A DNA stretch of 64,000 bases from Variovorax sp. Root411 (GCF_001425205.1 NZ_LMDW01000001.1:683928-747927), one strand, 5' to 3'; shown: positions 26,262 through 35,880, numbered from the stretch's first letter. Made by a program: numbers and translations. Notes: a model not told the origin generated them from the sequence alone.

Positions 26262-27425
26262 ATGAAGAGCCTGATGCAGACCTTGACGCGCGGCACGCTC
26301 GCCGCGGCGCTGACCGCCTGTGGCATTGCCAGCGCATTCGCCGCCGACCTCAAGGTCGGCCTCAGCGTGTCGCTGTCGGGGCCGAACTCGTCCCTCGGTG
26401 TGCCTTATGCCAAGGGCATGCAGGCCGCGCTGGCCTACAAGCCCGAGATCAATGGCCGCAAGGTGCAACTCATCGTGCTGGATGACGGCTCTGATCCGAC
26501 GACAGCCGGGCGCAACGCGCGCAAGCTGATCGAGGAGGAAAAGGTCGACGTGCTCATGGGCACCTCGGGCGTGCCGGCCGCCATCGCGATGGCGCAGGTC
26601 GGCAAGGAGGCGAAGACGCCGATGATCGGCCTCACGCCCATCCTGCTCGATCCGAACGAAAACCCGTGGGTCGTGACGGTGGCCCAGCCCACGCAGCTGA
26701 TGATCGATGCGGTCGTCGAACGCATGAAGCGCAACAACGTGAAGACCGTGGGCTACATCGGCTTTTCCGACGCCTGGGGCGACCTGGTCTACGACGCGCT
26801 GATGAAGGCCGCGCCCGGCGCCGGCATCAAGGTGGTGAGCAACGAGCGCTATGCGCGCGCCGACGCGTCGGTGACGGGGCAAGTGCTGAAGATCGTGGCG
26901 CTGCGGCCCGACGCGGTGATGACCGGCGGCGCCGGCACGCCGGGCGCATTGCCGTTCCTCGCATTGCAGGAGCGCGGCTTCAAGGGCGGCGTGTACGGCC
27001 AGCACGGCTTGATCAACCCCGACTTCGTGCGCGTGGTCGGCGCGGCCGGCCAGAACGCGCTGATGCCCACCGGCCCGGTGATCGTGGCCGAGCAACTGCC
27101 CGACAACTACCCGACCAAGAAGATCGCGACCGAGTTTCGCGCCGTGTTCCAGAAGGCGAACAACGCGCCGACCGGCGACGCCTACTCGGCCTATTCGTTC
27201 GATGGCTGGCTGGTGTTTGCGGACGCCGCATCGCGTGCCATGAAGAAGGCCGAGCCGGGCACGCCCGAGTTCCGCGTGGCGCTGCGCGACGCCATCTTCA
27301 GCACGAAGGAAGTGGTCGGCACGCACGGCGTCTACACCTTCAAGCCCGGCAGCCTCTACGGCGTGGACGAACGCGCCCGCGTGATCGTCAAGCTCGACAA
27401 CGGCCAATGGAAGCTCACACCTTGA
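26262..27425 (+). CDS. LivK-type ABC transporter substrate-binding protein 3
   Basis: A 387-residue third paralogue. The signal peptide is cleaved about AFA-ADL (residue 29). Hinge region: KVDVLMGTSGVPAAIAMAQVG. The post-hinge segment is GLTPILLDPNEN, again different from the other two receptors. It lies directly before the transporter genes and has GGAG upstream of its ATG, so it is likely the cognate receptor of that transporter, with the two other paralogues broadening specificity. Confidence 0.92.
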   Translation: MKSLMQTLTRGTLAAALTACGIASAFAADLKVGLSVSLSGPNSSLGVPYAKGMQAALAYKPEINGRKVQLIVLDDGSDPTTAGRNARKLIEEEKVDVLMGTSGVPAAIAMAQVGKEAKTPMIGLTPILLDPNENPWVVTVAQPTQLMIDAVVERMKRNNVKTVGYIGFSDAWGDLVYDALMKAAPGAGIKVVSNERYARADASVTGQVLKIVALRPDAVMTGGAGTPGALPFLALQERGFKGGVYGQHGLINPDFVRVVGAAGQNALMPTGPVIVAEQLPDNYPTKKIATEFRAVFQKANNAPTGDAYSAYSFDGWLVFADAASRAMKKAEPGTPEFRVALRDAIFSTKEVVGTHGVYTFKPGSLYGVDERARVIVKLDNGQWKLTP

Positions 27426-27459
27426 ACCGCTCGCCTTTGCTTTTTCGGAGGGCCACGCG

Positions 27460-28515
27460 ATGACCTGGGACGTGGCGCTCATCCTCCTCACCGACGGCCT
27501 GGCCAACGGTGCCGTCTACCTGTTGGCCGGCCTCGGGCTGGTGCTGATCTTCTCCGTCACGCGGGTGGTGTTCGTGCCGTTCGGCGACATCGCGGCCTTT
27601 GCGGCGCTGACGCTCGCGGCCTTCGAGACCGGCCGCGTCCCGCCGACCATCGGCATGGTCGCCGTGCTCGCTGCCCTGGCGCTGGCAACGGAAATCGGCG
27701 GGCTGTTGCGGCGCGGCGAGGCCGCACGCATTCCCAAGGCGGTGCTGATGTGGGGCGTGCTGCCCGCGATTCCCTGCATGCTCGCGTGGCTTGCGGCACG
27801 GCCCGGTGTGCCGGTCGCGGTGCACATCGCGGTGGCCGTGCTGCTGGTGGTGCCCATCGCGCCGCTGCTGGCGCGCGTGGTGTTCCAGCCGATCGCCGAC
27901 GCCTCGGTGCTGGTGCTGCTGATCGTGTCGCTGGCGCTGCACTTCCTGCTGTCGGGCCTGGGCCTGCTGTTCTTCGGACCTGAAGGCTCGCGCACCACGC
28001 CGCTCACCAGCGCCATGTTCACGTTGGGCGACGGCTTCACGGTCAGCGGCCAGGTGGTGCTGATGGTGGGCGCGGCCATCGTGCTGAGCGGGCTGTTCTT
28101 CCTGGTGTTCGAACGCACGGTGGCCGGCAAGGCGCTGCGCGCCACGGCGGTCAACCGCGTGGGCGCGCGGCTGGTCGGCATCCGGCCGGGGCGCACGGCG
28201 CTGCTGGCGTACGGCTGTGCTTCTCTGCTGGCAGGGCTGATCGGCGTGCTGATCGCACCGGTGACGACCATGTACTACGACTCGGGTTTCATCATCGGCC
28301 TGAAGGCTTTCGTGGCCGCGATCATCGGCGGGCTCGTGAGCTACCCGATGACTGCGGTGGGCGCACTCGCAGTTGGTGTGGTGGAGAGCTTTGCCTCGTT
28401 CTGGAGCGGTGCGCTGAAGGACGTGATCGTGTTCAGCCTGCTGATCCCGGTGCTCATGCTGCGCTCCTTCATGGCCACCCATGCCGAAGAGGAAGAAGAC
28501 GAGGTGGACCAATGA
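27460..28515 (+). CDS. LivH-type ABC transporter permease
   Basis: A 351-residue inner-membrane permease of the branched-chain amino acid/aromatic acid uptake group. It begins with LTDGLANGAVYLLAGLGLVLIFSVTRVVFVPFGD, typical of LivH, and has eight or more hydrophobic segments. The coupling-helix region carries A-L-R-A-T-A-V-N-R-V-G-A. The C-terminus is acidic (EEEEDEVDQ). It is longer than E. coli LivH (308), with an insertion near residues 75-110. The next gene overlaps its stop by four bases. Confidence 0.92.
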   Translation: MTWDVALILLTDGLANGAVYLLAGLGLVLIFSVTRVVFVPFGDIAAFAALTLAAFETGRVPPTIGMVAVLAALALATEIGGLLRRGEAARIPKAVLMWGVLPAIPCMLAWLAARPGVPVAVHIAVAVLLVVPIAPLLARVVFQPIADASVLVLLIVSLALHFLLSGLGLLFFGPEGSRTTPLTSAMFTLGDGFTVSGQVVLMVGAAIVLSGLFFLVFERTVAGKALRATAVNRVGARLVGIRPGRTALLAYGCASLLAGLIGVLIAPVTTMYYDSGFIIGLKAFVAAIIGGLVSYPMTAVGALAVGVVESFASFWSGALKDVIVFSLLIPVLMLRSFMATHAEEEEDEVDQ

Positions 28516-30299
28516 AAGCCAACCGCAAACGCATGACGTGGATCGCCGCGGTGGTGGTCGTGCTGGCCCTGGTGCCGGTGGTGGCGGGGAGCTTCACGGT
28601 CTCGCTGCTCAACGACATCGGCATTGGCGCGCTGGTGGCGCTGGGGCTCGTGCTGCTCACCGGCGTGGGCGGCGCGACCTCGTTCGGGCAGGCGGCTTTC
28701 GTGGGCATTGCGGCCTACGCCACGGGATGGCTCACGACCACACAGGGCATGTCGCCATGGGTCGGGCTGTTGTTCGCGCTGCTGCTCACGGGGCTATCGG
28801 CGCTGGCCATCGGCATGCTCACGCTGCGCCTTGGCGGGCACTTCCTGCCGCTCAGCACCATCGCCTGGGGACTGTCGATCGCAATGCTGTTCGGCAATGT
28901 CGATGCGCTTGGGCGGCACACGGGCCTGTCGAACATTCCACCGCTGCAGGTCGCGGGCTGGTCGCTGGCCGATCCGCGTTCGATGTACTACCTGATCTGG
29001 GTGGTCGTCGGGCTGGCCTGCCTGTTCAGCCACAACCTGCTGCAGTCGCGGCCAGGGCGTGCGATCCGCGGGCTTCGCGGCGGTGCCACGCTGCTGGCGA
29101 GCGTGGGGGCGGACGCCTACCGTGTGCGGCTGTCGCTGTTCGTCACGGCCGCTCTGTTCGCGGGACTGGCGGGCTGGCTCTACGCGCACATGAACCGCTT
29201 CGTGAGCCCGTCGCCCTTCGACGTGCGCGCGAGCATCGAGTACCTGCTGATGGTTGTGGCCGGTGGGCTCGGCCAGCTGGCGGGCGCGCTGGTGGGCGCT
29301 GCGCTGGTGCTGGTGCTGAAGAACGGCCTGCAGGATGTGCTGCCGATGCTCACGCAGCGCGCCGGCCAGCTCGAGGCGGTGGCCTTTGCCGCGCTCTTCA
29401 TCCTGCTGCTTCACTTTGCGCGCGGCGGGGTGATGGGCCTGCTGCGCCGCTGGACGCACCGACGCGGCGGCTCGCAGGAGCCTTCGCGCCACGAGGCCCC
29501 GCCGGTCGATCCGTTGCCTCACCGCACGCTGCCCGAACGCGGCTCGCAGGTGCTGTCGGTGAACGGCGCGGTCAAGCGCTTCGGCGGGCTGGTGGCCGTC
29601 AACGATGTGAGCTTCGACGTGAAGGCCGGCGAGATCGTCGGGCTGATCGGGCCCAACGGCGCGGGCAAGTCGACCATGTTCAACCTGCTGACCTGCACGC
29701 TGCCTATGAGCGCGGGCCAGGTGCGCTTCCTGGCGCACGACATCGCGGGCAAGCCGCAGCGCGAGGTGGCGCGGCTGGGGCTGGCGCGCACCTTCCAGCA
29801 TGTGAAGCTGCGGCCGCACATGAGCCTGCTCGACAACGTGGCGCTGGGCGCACATTCGCGCACGCGCTCGGGCATCCTCAAGGCGGGGCTGCGGCTCGAC
29901 CGCATGGAAGAAAGCCAGATCCTGCAGGAGGCGCAGCGCCAGCTCGACCGCATCGGCCTGGGCGACCGCGTGCACGAGCTCGCGGGCAGCCTGCCGCTGG
30001 GCACGCAGCGCATTCTTGAAATCGCGCGCGCACTGGCCGCCGACCCGGTGCTGCTGGTGCTCGACGAGCCGGCCGCCGGCCTGCGCCGCAAGGAAAAGAT
30101 GGCGCTCGGCGACCTGCTGCGCAAGCTTCGCGAGGAGGGCGTGACCATCCTGATCGTTGAACACGACATGGACTTCGTGATGAAACTGGTGGACCGGCTG
30201 GTGGTGATGAACTTCGGCTCCAAGCTCGTGGAGGGTGTGCCGTCGGCGGTGCGCGCGGACGAGCGCGTGCAGGCGGCGTATCTGGGGAGCGTTGTATGA
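28512..30299 (+). CDS. fused LivM-type permease and LivG-type ATPase
   Basis: A 595-residue fusion. Residues 1-310 form the second permease, with [33 protein letters not shown] and [22 protein letters not shown]. Residues 345-595 form an ABC ATPase with Walker [10 protein letters not shown] (about 380), signature [15 protein letters not shown], Walker [12 protein letters not shown] and a His switch in IVEHDMDF. The signature loop is L-P-L-G-T-Q rather than LSGGQ, as is usual for LivG. Fusion of these components is known in Burkholderiales. It completes the importer with LivH- and LivF-type partners. Confidence 0.93.
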   Translation: MKANRKRMTWIAAVVVVLALVPVVAGSFTVSLLNDIGIGALVALGLVLLTGVGGATSFGQAAFVGIAAYATGWLTTTQGMSPWVGLLFALLLTGLSALAIGMLTLRLGGHFLPLSTIAWGLSIAMLFGNVDALGRHTGLSNIPPLQVAGWSLADPRSMYYLIWVVVGLACLFSHNLLQSRPGRAIRGLRGGATLLASVGADAYRVRLSLFVTAALFAGLAGWLYAHMNRFVSPSPFDVRASIEYLLMVVAGGLGQLAGALVGAALVLVLKNGLQDVLPMLTQRAGQLEAVAFAALFILLLHFARGGVMGLLRRWTHRRGGSQEPSRHEAPPVDPLPHRTLPERGSQVLSVNGAVKRFGGLVAVNDVSFDVKAGEIVGLIGPNGAGKSTMFNLLTCTLPMSAGQVRFLAHDIAGKPQREVARLGLARTFQHVKLRPHMSLLDNVALGAHSRTRSGILKAGLRLDRMEESQILQEAQRQLDRIGLGDRVHELAGSLPLGTQRILEIARALAADPVLLVLDEPAAGLRRKEKMALGDLLRKLREEGVTILIVEHDMDFVMKLVDRLVVMNFGSKLVEGVPSAVRADERVQAAYLGSVV

Positions 30300-31027
30300 C
30301 CGCGATGCTGGAGATTGGCGACCTGCATGTGTCGTACGGGCAGGTTGAGGCGGTGCGCGGCGTGTCGCTCGACCTGCAGCCGGGCCAAATCATTTCGGTG
30401 ATCGGTCCCAATGGCGCAGGCAAGACCACGCTGCTGGCCGCCGCGATGGGCCTGCTGCCCTGCAAGGGCACGCTGCGCTTCGAGGGTGAAGACCTGCAAG
30501 GGCTCGACGTGGAGGCGCGCGTGGAGCGCGGCCTGTGCCTCGTGCCCGAGAAGCGCGAGCTGTTCGGCGAACTGACCGTGCTCGACAACCTGCAGCTCGG
30601 CGCGTACGCCAAGCGGCTGCGCGGCGATGCGATGAAGAAGCGGCTGCAGTCGGTGTACGACCGCTTTCCGCGGTTGGCCGAACGGCGTTCGCAGCGCGCC
30701 GACACGCTCTCGGGCGGCGAGCGTCAGATGCTGGCGGTGGGGCGCGCGCTGATGTCGGCGCCGCGCCTGCTGATGCTCGATGAGCCCAGCCTGGGCCTCG
30801 CGCCGCTGATCGTGCGCGACATCCTCACCATCGTGCGCAAGCTGCGCGAAGACGGTGTCTCGATCCTGCTGGTCGAGCAGAACGCGCGTGCGGCGCTCGA
30901 AAGCTCGGACGAAGGCTATGTGCTGGAGACCGGCGAGATCGCGCTGTCGGGTGCCTCGGCCGAGCTGGCGAGCGATCCGCGCGTGCAGGCGACCTATCTC
31001 GGCGGAGGCACGCACGATGACGAGTGA
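30296..31027 (+). CDS. LivF-type ABC transporter ATPase
   Basis: A 243-residue ATPase with Walker [10 protein letters not shown], a canonical [15 protein letters not shown] signature, Walker [12 protein letters not shown] and the His/Gln-loop region [11 protein letters not shown]. It is the second nucleotide-binding subunit of the heterodimer formed with the ATPase half of the preceding fusion. It overlaps both neighbours (4 bases before, 11 bases after), so transporter and ligase are made from one message. Confidence 0.94.
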   Translation: MTAMLEIGDLHVSYGQVEAVRGVSLDLQPGQIISVIGPNGAGKTTLLAAAMGLLPCKGTLRFEGEDLQGLDVEARVERGLCLVPEKRELFGELTVLDNLQLGAYAKRLRGDAMKKRLQSVYDRFPRLAERRSQRADTLSGGERQMLAVGRALMSAPRLLMLDEPSLGLAPLIVRDILTIVRKLREDGVSILLVEQNARAALESSDEGYVLETGEIALSGASAELASDPRVQATYLGGGTHDDE

Positions 31028-32609
31028 CCCGCGGGCTGTGCCGCCCGTGCAGCGCACGCTGCCGGCGATGCTGCAGCGGCAGTCCGGGCTGTTCGGCTCG
31101 CGTCCGTTGCTTCGGATCGGTGGCGGCGAGTGGACGCATCGCGACGCTGCGCAGGCTGCGGCCGTTCGCGCCGGTGCGCTGGCCGCGACCGGCGTGGTGC
31201 GCGGCGACCGCGTCGCCGTGATGTGCGGCAACCGCATCGAGTTTCTCGAAAGCTTCCTCGGCGCGGGTTGGCTGGGCGCATCGATGGTGCCGGTCAACAC
31301 CGCGTCGATGGGGCCGCAGATCGAGTACTTCCTCGCGAACAGCGAGGCGAAGCTGCTGGTGATCGAGGCGGGTTTTCTTGAGCGGCTCGCGACGGCGGAT
31401 CTGGCGCGCACCGCGTTGCGCGAGGTCTGGGTGGTGGGCGAGGCGGAGTCCGCCGGCTGGCAGGCGCCCCAGGGCGTGCGCGTAACGCCTTACCCCGAGG
31501 GTGGTGAGGCGCTGGCGCCCGCAGCGGTGCAACCCGGCGACCCGCTCGCGATTCTGTACACCTCCGGTACGACGGGGCCAGCCAAGGGCGTCGTCTGCCC
31601 GCATGCGCAGTATTTCTGGTGGGGAGTGAACAGCGCGGAGGTGCTCGATGTCGGCGCCGACGACGTACTGTGCACCACGCTGCCGCTCTTTCACATCAAT
31701 GCGCTCAATACCTTCGCGCAGGCTGCGTTGACGGGCGCAGAGGTGATGTTCGCGCCGCGCTTCTCGGCCTCGGGTTTCTGGCCGGCGATGCGCGCGAGCG
31801 GGGCGACGGTGGTCTACCTGCTGGGCGCGATGGTGCCGATCCTGCTCGCGCAGCCCGAAGGGCCTGGCGAGCGCGATCACCGGGTGCGCATCGGCCTCGG
31901 TCCGGGCGTGCCGTCCGCCGCGGGTGCGGCGTTCAAGGCGCGCACCGGCGTGCAACTGCTCGAAGGCTACGGCTTGACCGAAACCAATTTCGCCATTGCC
32001 ACCGCGCCGGATTCGCCGCGCGACGGTGTCATGGGCTGGCTGCGCCCAGGCTTCCAGGCGCGCGTGGCCGACGAAGGCGATGCAGCGCTGCCACCCGGCG
32101 AGGCCGGCGAACTGCTGCTGCGCGCGGACGAGCCCCATGCCTTCGCAAGCGGCTACTTCAACATGCCGGAGAAGACGGTCGAGGCCTGGCGCAATCTCTG
32201 GTTCCACACCGGTGACCGCGTGGTGCAGGACGCCGATGGCGCCTTCCGCTTCGTCGACCGCATCAAGGACGCGATCCGCCGGCGCGGCGAGAACATCTCG
32301 TCGTTCGAGGTCGAGCAGGTGCTGCTGAGCCATCCAGGCGTGGCTTCGTGCGCGGTGTACCCGGTGCGTTCCGAACTGGCGGAGGACGAGGTGATGGCCG
32401 CGCTGGTGGCGCGCGACGGCGTGCCGATCGACCCGGCCGAACTCGTGCGCTTCTGTGAAGGCCGGCTGCCTTACTTCGCCGTGCCGCGCTACATCGACGT
32501 GCTGCCCGACCTGCCGCGCACCGAGAACGGCAAGGTGCAGAAGTTCAAGCTGCGCGAGCGCGGCGTGGGACCGCGGACCTGGGACGGCCGGCCCGCTCAG
32601 CTAAAATGA
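31017..32609 (+). CDS. AMP-forming acyl-CoA ligase 2
   Basis: A 530-residue ANL-superfamily ligase with P-loop [50 protein letters not shown] and a C-terminal lysine in [12 protein letters not shown]. It resembles carnitine- and aromatic-acid-CoA ligases in layout. Two different ligases in one locus suggest two acids or two activation steps (for example anthranilate or an alternative auxin). The ATG is set by the overlap with the LivF-type gene. Confidence 0.9.
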   Translation: MTSDPRAVPPVQRTLPAMLQRQSGLFGSRPLLRIGGGEWTHRDAAQAAAVRAGALAATGVVRGDRVAVMCGNRIEFLESFLGAGWLGASMVPVNTASMGPQIEYFLANSEAKLLVIEAGFLERLATADLARTALREVWVVGEAESAGWQAPQGVRVTPYPEGGEALAPAAVQPGDPLAILYTSGTTGPAKGVVCPHAQYFWWGVNSAEVLDVGADDVLCTTLPLFHINALNTFAQAALTGAEVMFAPRFSASGFWPAMRASGATVVYLLGAMVPILLAQPEGPGERDHRVRIGLGPGVPSAAGAAFKARTGVQLLEGYGLTETNFAIATAPDSPRDGVMGWLRPGFQARVADEGDAALPPGEAGELLLRADEPHAFASGYFNMPEKTVEAWRNLWFHTGDRVVQDADGAFRFVDRIKDAIRRRGENISSFEVEQVLLSHPGVASCAVYPVRSELAEDEVMAALVARDGVPIDPAELVRFCEGRLPYFAVPRYIDVLPDLPRTENGKVQKFKLRERGVGPRTWDGRPAQLK

Positions 32610-32631
32610 TTCAGAACTAAAACATTCAGGT

Positions 32632-33408
32632 ATGCAATCAAACTCACTGACCGGCCGCCATGCACTCGTCACGGGCGCGGCGCGCGGCATCGGCGCCGAG
32701 ATCGCACGCACCCTGGCCGCCGAAGGCGCCGTTCTGACGCTGCTGGGGCGTGACCGCGAGGCGTTGGAGCGCGTGGCCGATTCGCTCGCGGGCAGCGGCC
32801 ATGGCGTGGCCGCTGCCGACGTGGCGAATCCGGAGGCGGTGCAGGCGGCCTTCGCGGAGGCCCGAGCGGCGCGCGGCCCTGTCGCCGTGCTCGTCAACAA
32901 CGCGGGTGCCGCCGAGAGCGCGCCCTTCCTCAAGACCTCGTTCGAGCTCTGGCAGCGCATGCTGTCGGTGAACCTCACCGGCAGCTTCCTGTGCGCGCAG
33001 GCTGCGCTGCCCGACATGCTCGATGCGGGCTGGGGCCGCATCGTCAACATCGCCAGCACGGCGGGGCAGAAGGGCTACGCCTACGTGGCAGCCTACACCG
33101 CGGCCAAGCATGGCGTGGTCGGGCTCACGCGTTCGCTGGCGCTCGAAGTGGCGCGCAAGGGCATCACGGTGAATGCCGTGTGCCCGGGCTACACCGACAC
33201 CGACATCCTGCGCAACAGCGTCGCCAACGTGGTCGGCAAGACCGGGCGCAGCGAGGCCGACGCGCTGGCCGAATTCTCCAGCGTCAATCCGCAGCGCCGC
33301 ATCGTGCAGCCGGCCGAAGTCGCCGATGCGGTGCGCTGGCTGTGCGGCGCGGGCGCTGCGTCGGTCACCGGCCAGTCGATCTCGGTTTCAGGGGGAGAGG
33401 TGACATGA
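32632..33408 (+). CDS. short-chain dehydrogenase/reductase, 3-hydroxyacyl-CoA dehydrogenase type
   Basis: A 258-residue classical SDR with [23 protein letters not shown]-type serine loop (IVNIASTAG), Y-T-A-A-K and a [12 protein letters not shown]-terminus. [12 protein letters not shown] is characteristic of 3-hydroxybutyrate/3-hydroxyacyl dehydrogenases of catabolic operons. It starts 22 bases after the ligase stop, in a short AT-rich gap with two ATTCAG repeats 15 bases apart (32609 and 32624). That gap may hold a regulatory site or secondary promoter. Confidence 0.9.
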   Translation: MQSNSLTGRHALVTGAARGIGAEIARTLAAEGAVLTLLGRDREALERVADSLAGSGHGVAAADVANPEAVQAAFAEARAARGPVAVLVNNAGAAESAPFLKTSFELWQRMLSVNLTGSFLCAQAALPDMLDAGWGRIVNIASTAGQKGYAYVAAYTAAKHGVVGLTRSLALEVARKGITVNAVCPGYTDTDILRNSVANVVGKTGRSEADALAEFSSVNPQRRIVQPAEVADAVRWLCGAGAASVTGQSISVSGGEVT

Positions 33409-33938
33409 CGCGCGACAACGATGCCTCGCACGCCGTCCTGAGCGATGCGGAAGAACTGGGCCACGAAGCCCGCGCGGGCCACGAGGACCACGCGATGCTC
33501 AAGCTCTGGCTGCGCATGCTGGCCAGCACCACGCAGATCGAGGCCGAGATCCGGCGCCGGCTGCGCGAGCGCTTCGGCATCTCGCTCGCGCGCTTCGACT
33601 ACATGGCGCAGCTCCATCGCTACAAGGACGGGCTCAAGATGCGCGTGCTCTCGCGCTACCTGATGGTGACCGGCGGCAACGTCACAGGCCTGACGGACGA
33701 ACTCGAGCGCGAAGGCATGGTGGCGCGCGCGCCCAGCCCCGACGATCGCCGCGCGTGGATCGTGAGCCTCACGCCGACAGGGCGCCGCACCTTCGAGACG
33801 ATGGCGAGCGAGCACGAACAATGGATCCTCGAGATGTTCTCGGGGCTCGACATGAAGACCGTCAAGCAGATGCACACCCAACTGGGCCTGCTGCGTGTGC
33901 ACGTGATGCGCGGCGAGCCGCCGGCCGAGGAGGGCTGA
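33405..33938 (+). CDS. second MarR-family regulator of the locus
   Basis: A 177-residue MarR protein. The winged helix lies at about residues 60-125, with [23 protein letters not shown] as the recognition region and [13 protein letters not shown] as the wing. It has a longer N-terminus than the MarR at 8591-9073 and is clearly a different subgroup. It sits at the opposite end of the cluster and is co-transcribed with the SDR (ATGA overlap). Known Variovorax auxin loci also carry two MarR genes with different ligand ranges, which supports the locus assignment. Confidence 0.9.
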   Translation: MTRDNDASHAVLSDAEELGHEARAGHEDHAMLKLWLRMLASTTQIEAEIRRRLRERFGISLARFDYMAQLHRYKDGLKMRVLSRYLMVTGGNVTGLTDELEREGMVARAPSPDDRRAWIVSLTPTGRRTFETMASEHEQWILEMFSGLDMKTVKQMHTQLGLLRVHVMRGEPPAEEG

Positions 33939-33940
33939 GC

Positions 33941-34402
33941 ATGAGCGCGGCCACCCCTGTCGATCTCCCGGCCCAGGGCAGCGAGTTCCGCCGCGCGCGG
34001 CTGATCCGCTTCTCGGACTGCGACCCGGCGGGCATCGTTTTCTACCCGCAGTACTTCGTGATGCTCAACGGGCTCGTCGAAGACTGGGTCAACGAAGGCC
34101 TGGGGCTGAGCTACCACGGGCTGGTGGCCGTGCGGCGCATCGGCCTGCCCACCGTGAAGCTCGAGGCCGACTTCCGTGCGGTGAGCCGCATGGGCGACCA
34201 GGTCGCGCTCGGCCTCACCGTGCAGCGGCTGGGGGCGCGCTCGATGACGCTGCTTGTGCGCTGCTTCGATCCGGCGACCGGCGAACTGCGCATGCAGATG
34301 CAGCAGGTGCTCGTGACCACGTCGCTCGAAACCCATCGCGCCGTCGCCATTCCGGACGACATGCGCGCTGCCATCCTGCGCAACGCGCCCGAGCTGGGCT
34401 GA
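33941..34402 (+). CDS. 4-hydroxybenzoyl-CoA thioesterase-family hotdog thioesterase
   Basis: A 153-residue single hotdog domain. The active-site motif FSDCDPAGIVFYPQYF (about residues 23-38) has the catalytic Asp of the 4-HBT group. It should hydrolyse an aryl-CoA. At the end of this operon a natural role is release of anthranilate from anthraniloyl-CoA, or rescue of CoA from stalled intermediates. That role is inferred. The start lies three bases after the MarR stop. Confidence 0.88.
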   Translation: MSAATPVDLPAQGSEFRRARLIRFSDCDPAGIVFYPQYFVMLNGLVEDWVNEGLGLSYHGLVAVRRIGLPTVKLEADFRAVSRMGDQVALGLTVQRLGARSMTLLVRCFDPATGELRMQMQQVLVTTSLETHRAVAIPDDMRAAILRNAPELG

Positions 34403-34407
34403 GCGTC

Positions 34408-34800
34408 CTAGGGGGCGGGCTCGCTGCCCGCCGCGTCCTGCGCGCGCTTCTTCAGCCAGCCGCCGAGCTCCTTCTTTCCCTTGGCATTGGCGGTGCGCCA
34501 TGCGTTTCGCGCGGTCGCAATGAAGCGCTCTTCCGCTGCGTCGGGTACTTCGCTGGGGCGGTCTTCTTCGTCGAGCCAGCCGGGCTCGACGTTGCAATGC
34601 CGTTCGATCTGCCGTGCCAGGTTGTCGCCGATGGGCCGCGAGCTCTTGATCTGGCTCCACATGCTCGGAGAGATTTCGACCTTCTTCGCAAACGCCTGGT
34701 CCAGCCCCTTGGCTGGCAGGCCCGCGGCGACGGCCTCTTCGAGAAAGCGGCGGTGCAACGCAAGGGCATTGCGGCGGCGCGCGACGGTGATATTGGGCAC
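34408..34800 (-). CDS. helix-turn-helix DNA-binding protein, hypothetical
   Basis: A 130-residue basic protein. Residues 10-70 look like a lambda-Cro/CI type helix-turn-helix (KGLDQAFAKKVEISPSMWSQIKSSRPIGDNLARQIE), and W-L-D-E-E-D follows as in XRE proteins. The C-terminus is Lys/Arg/Ala rich. It converges on the thioesterase gene, five bases apart, and may act on its own divergent promoter. No specific target is evident. Confidence 0.75.
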   Translation of the reverse strand: MPNITVARRRNALALHRRFLEEAVAAGLPAKGLDQAFAKKVEISPSMWSQIKSSRPIGDNLARQIERHCNVEPGWLDEEDRPSEVPDAAEERFIATARNAWRTANAKGKKELGGWLKKRAQDAAGSEPAP

Positions 34801-34843
34801 TGTTCAAAAACAACAACAAGACGAGAAAAGATTGTCCCGGTTG

Positions 34844-34872
34844 TTGACGCCGTCGTAAACACTATTTACAGT
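34844..34872 (+). promoter_or_regulatory. candidate promoter with a dyad between the HTH gene and a small transcript
   Basis: -35 TTGACG (34844-34849), a 17-base spacer and -10 TACAGT (34867-34872). The sequence GTAAACACTATTTAC (34855-34869) has inverted GTAAA/TTTAC ends and overlaps the promoter. It could be the operator of the divergent HTH protein. Confidence 0.4.
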
Positions 34873-34955
34873 TGCCTTCATTCGCGGCCCAGGCCGTCCC
34901 TTTTTTCCAACCCCTTACAGCCGACAGCGGCAATTTTTTTGACTCAGGAACCATC

Positions 34956-35159
34956 GTGAACACTGCCTTGAACCTCACCAGCATTCGACCCGCCTCGGGT
35001 CGATCGCTCGTGCGTGTCTGGTCGTGCGGTGGTTTCGACAGCATGCCGTCGGTCCGACCGAATCAGCTCCAGAACCACGTGTATTCCACGAAAGCCGCAG
35101 CCAGCCTGCGCGTCGGAAAAGTCGAGGATCAGGTGCTACCGGGTGGAGGTTGCGCATAG
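34956..35159 (+). CDS. possible small protein of 67 residues
   Basis: An open frame from GTG 34956 to 35159, weakly preceded by CAGGAACC. It encodes a basic peptide with no recognised domain. It lies between a candidate promoter and a strong terminator, so the transcript is better supported than the protein. It could equally be a noncoding RNA. Confidence 0.35.
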   Translation: MNTALNLTSIRPASGRSLVRVWSCGGFDSMPSVRPNQLQNHVYSTKAAASLRVGKVEDQVLPGGGCA

Positions 35160-35188
35160 GCGCACACCTTCCAATCTCTCTCATGCAG

Positions 35189-35225
35189 AGGCCCGGAAAC
35201 CGCAAGGTTCCGGGCCTTTTTGTTT
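35189..35225 (+). terminator. intrinsic terminator with GCAA tetraloop
   Basis: A 12-bp stem with one bulged A (AGGCCCGGAAACC pairing with GGTTCCGGGCCT) around GCAA, followed by TTTTTG. It ends the short transcript that starts near 34880. Confidence 0.88.
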
Positions 35226-35530
35226 CTTGTCTGTCGTGCTTGTTTGCCATTTCGGGTGTGCCTTCACCACACCGCCAGAGCCCACCGCGTAGACGGTCTG
35301 GCGGGATGTGCAGGAACCGATCACTCCTGTGCAGCGACGTCGTACGGGACAGCGCCCAGCGCGCTGTCCGTCGCGTGAGGACACAACCGAAATGGAAAGC
35401 GGGCCACCGTTTTTTTTGAACCAAACCGAACCCGAGCGGGACCGGGCCATGCAGATGGCCCTCCCGCGGAAACCGGCCGCAAAGATTGGGCGGCGCCGGA
35501 ACCCGTAACCGGACACTTTTTTGTTTTCGA
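35226..35530 (+). other. structured intergenic stretch before tRNA-Arg
   Basis: No convincing gene is seen. Several hairpins occur: GGTGTGCCTTCACCACACC, CCGCCAGA with TCTGGCGG, and GACAGCGCCCAGCGCGCTGTC. A frame from GTG 35308 to 35508 encodes an Arg-rich 66-residue peptide (ending KIGRRRNP) but has no good ribosome site. It may be a noncoding RNA or a leader of the tRNA transcript. Confidence 0.4.
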
Positions 35531-35607
35531 CCCGCGTTAGCTCAATGGATCAGAGCACTTGCCTACGAAGCAAGGGGTTGCACGTTCGAGTCGTGCACGT
35601 GGGGCCA
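35531..35607 (+). tRNA. tRNA-Arg (anticodon ACG), divergent
   Basis: A complete cloverleaf of 77 bases with encoded CCA. The acceptor strand is CCCGCGT with ACGTGGG, the D arm GCTC/GAGC, the anticodon arm CTTGC/GCAAG with loop CTACGAA (ACG at 35565-35567), and the T arm GCACG/CGTGC with TTCGAGT. It starts with C1 paired to G72 and has an AATGGATCA D-loop, unlike the ordinary beta-proteobacterial tRNA-Arg(ACG). It may be an extra or foreign copy. Confidence 0.82.
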
Positions 35608-35646
35608 TTTTTTTGTTCGAGCTGTCACGCCAACCAAGGAGCCACC

Positions 35647-35853
35647 ATGCGCAAGCGCAACACCCCGATCCGGATGATCACCGTACGTCCGGCACAGCCA
35701 CGCAGCCGCATGGTGATGGCCTTGGCCCGCAGTTTCGGCATTGCCGTCGACGCGCGTCGCACAGGCGAATGCGCGGCGGACTCCGCGGGGCGCGAGCCGC
35801 TGCCGGAGGGACTCGACCCTGACCAACGCGTTCGCGCAGTCGGCGAATGGTAG
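35647..35853 (+). CDS. small Arg-rich protein between two tRNA genes, unknown function
   Basis: A 68-residue basic protein starting MRKRNTPIRMITVRP. A good ribosome site (AAGGAG, 35636-35641) precedes ATG 35647. There is no known domain and no membrane segment. The gene lies between tRNA-Arg and tRNA-His in the same direction and may be co-transcribed with them. The high number of Arg codons next to an extra tRNA-Arg is noted without a proven link. Confidence 0.6.
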   Translation: MRKRNTPIRMITVRPAQPRSRMVMALARSFGIAVDARRTGECAADSAGREPLPEGLDPDQRVRAVGEW

Positions 35854-35880
35854 GCCGGCCGCCTGTTCCTTGTTTTTCAT

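Noticed and set aside
28794..31411. Long minus-strand frames opposite the transporter genes
   Set aside because: They mirror the LivM-LivG and LivF genes, are rich in Arg/Gln/His, and lack any family signature.
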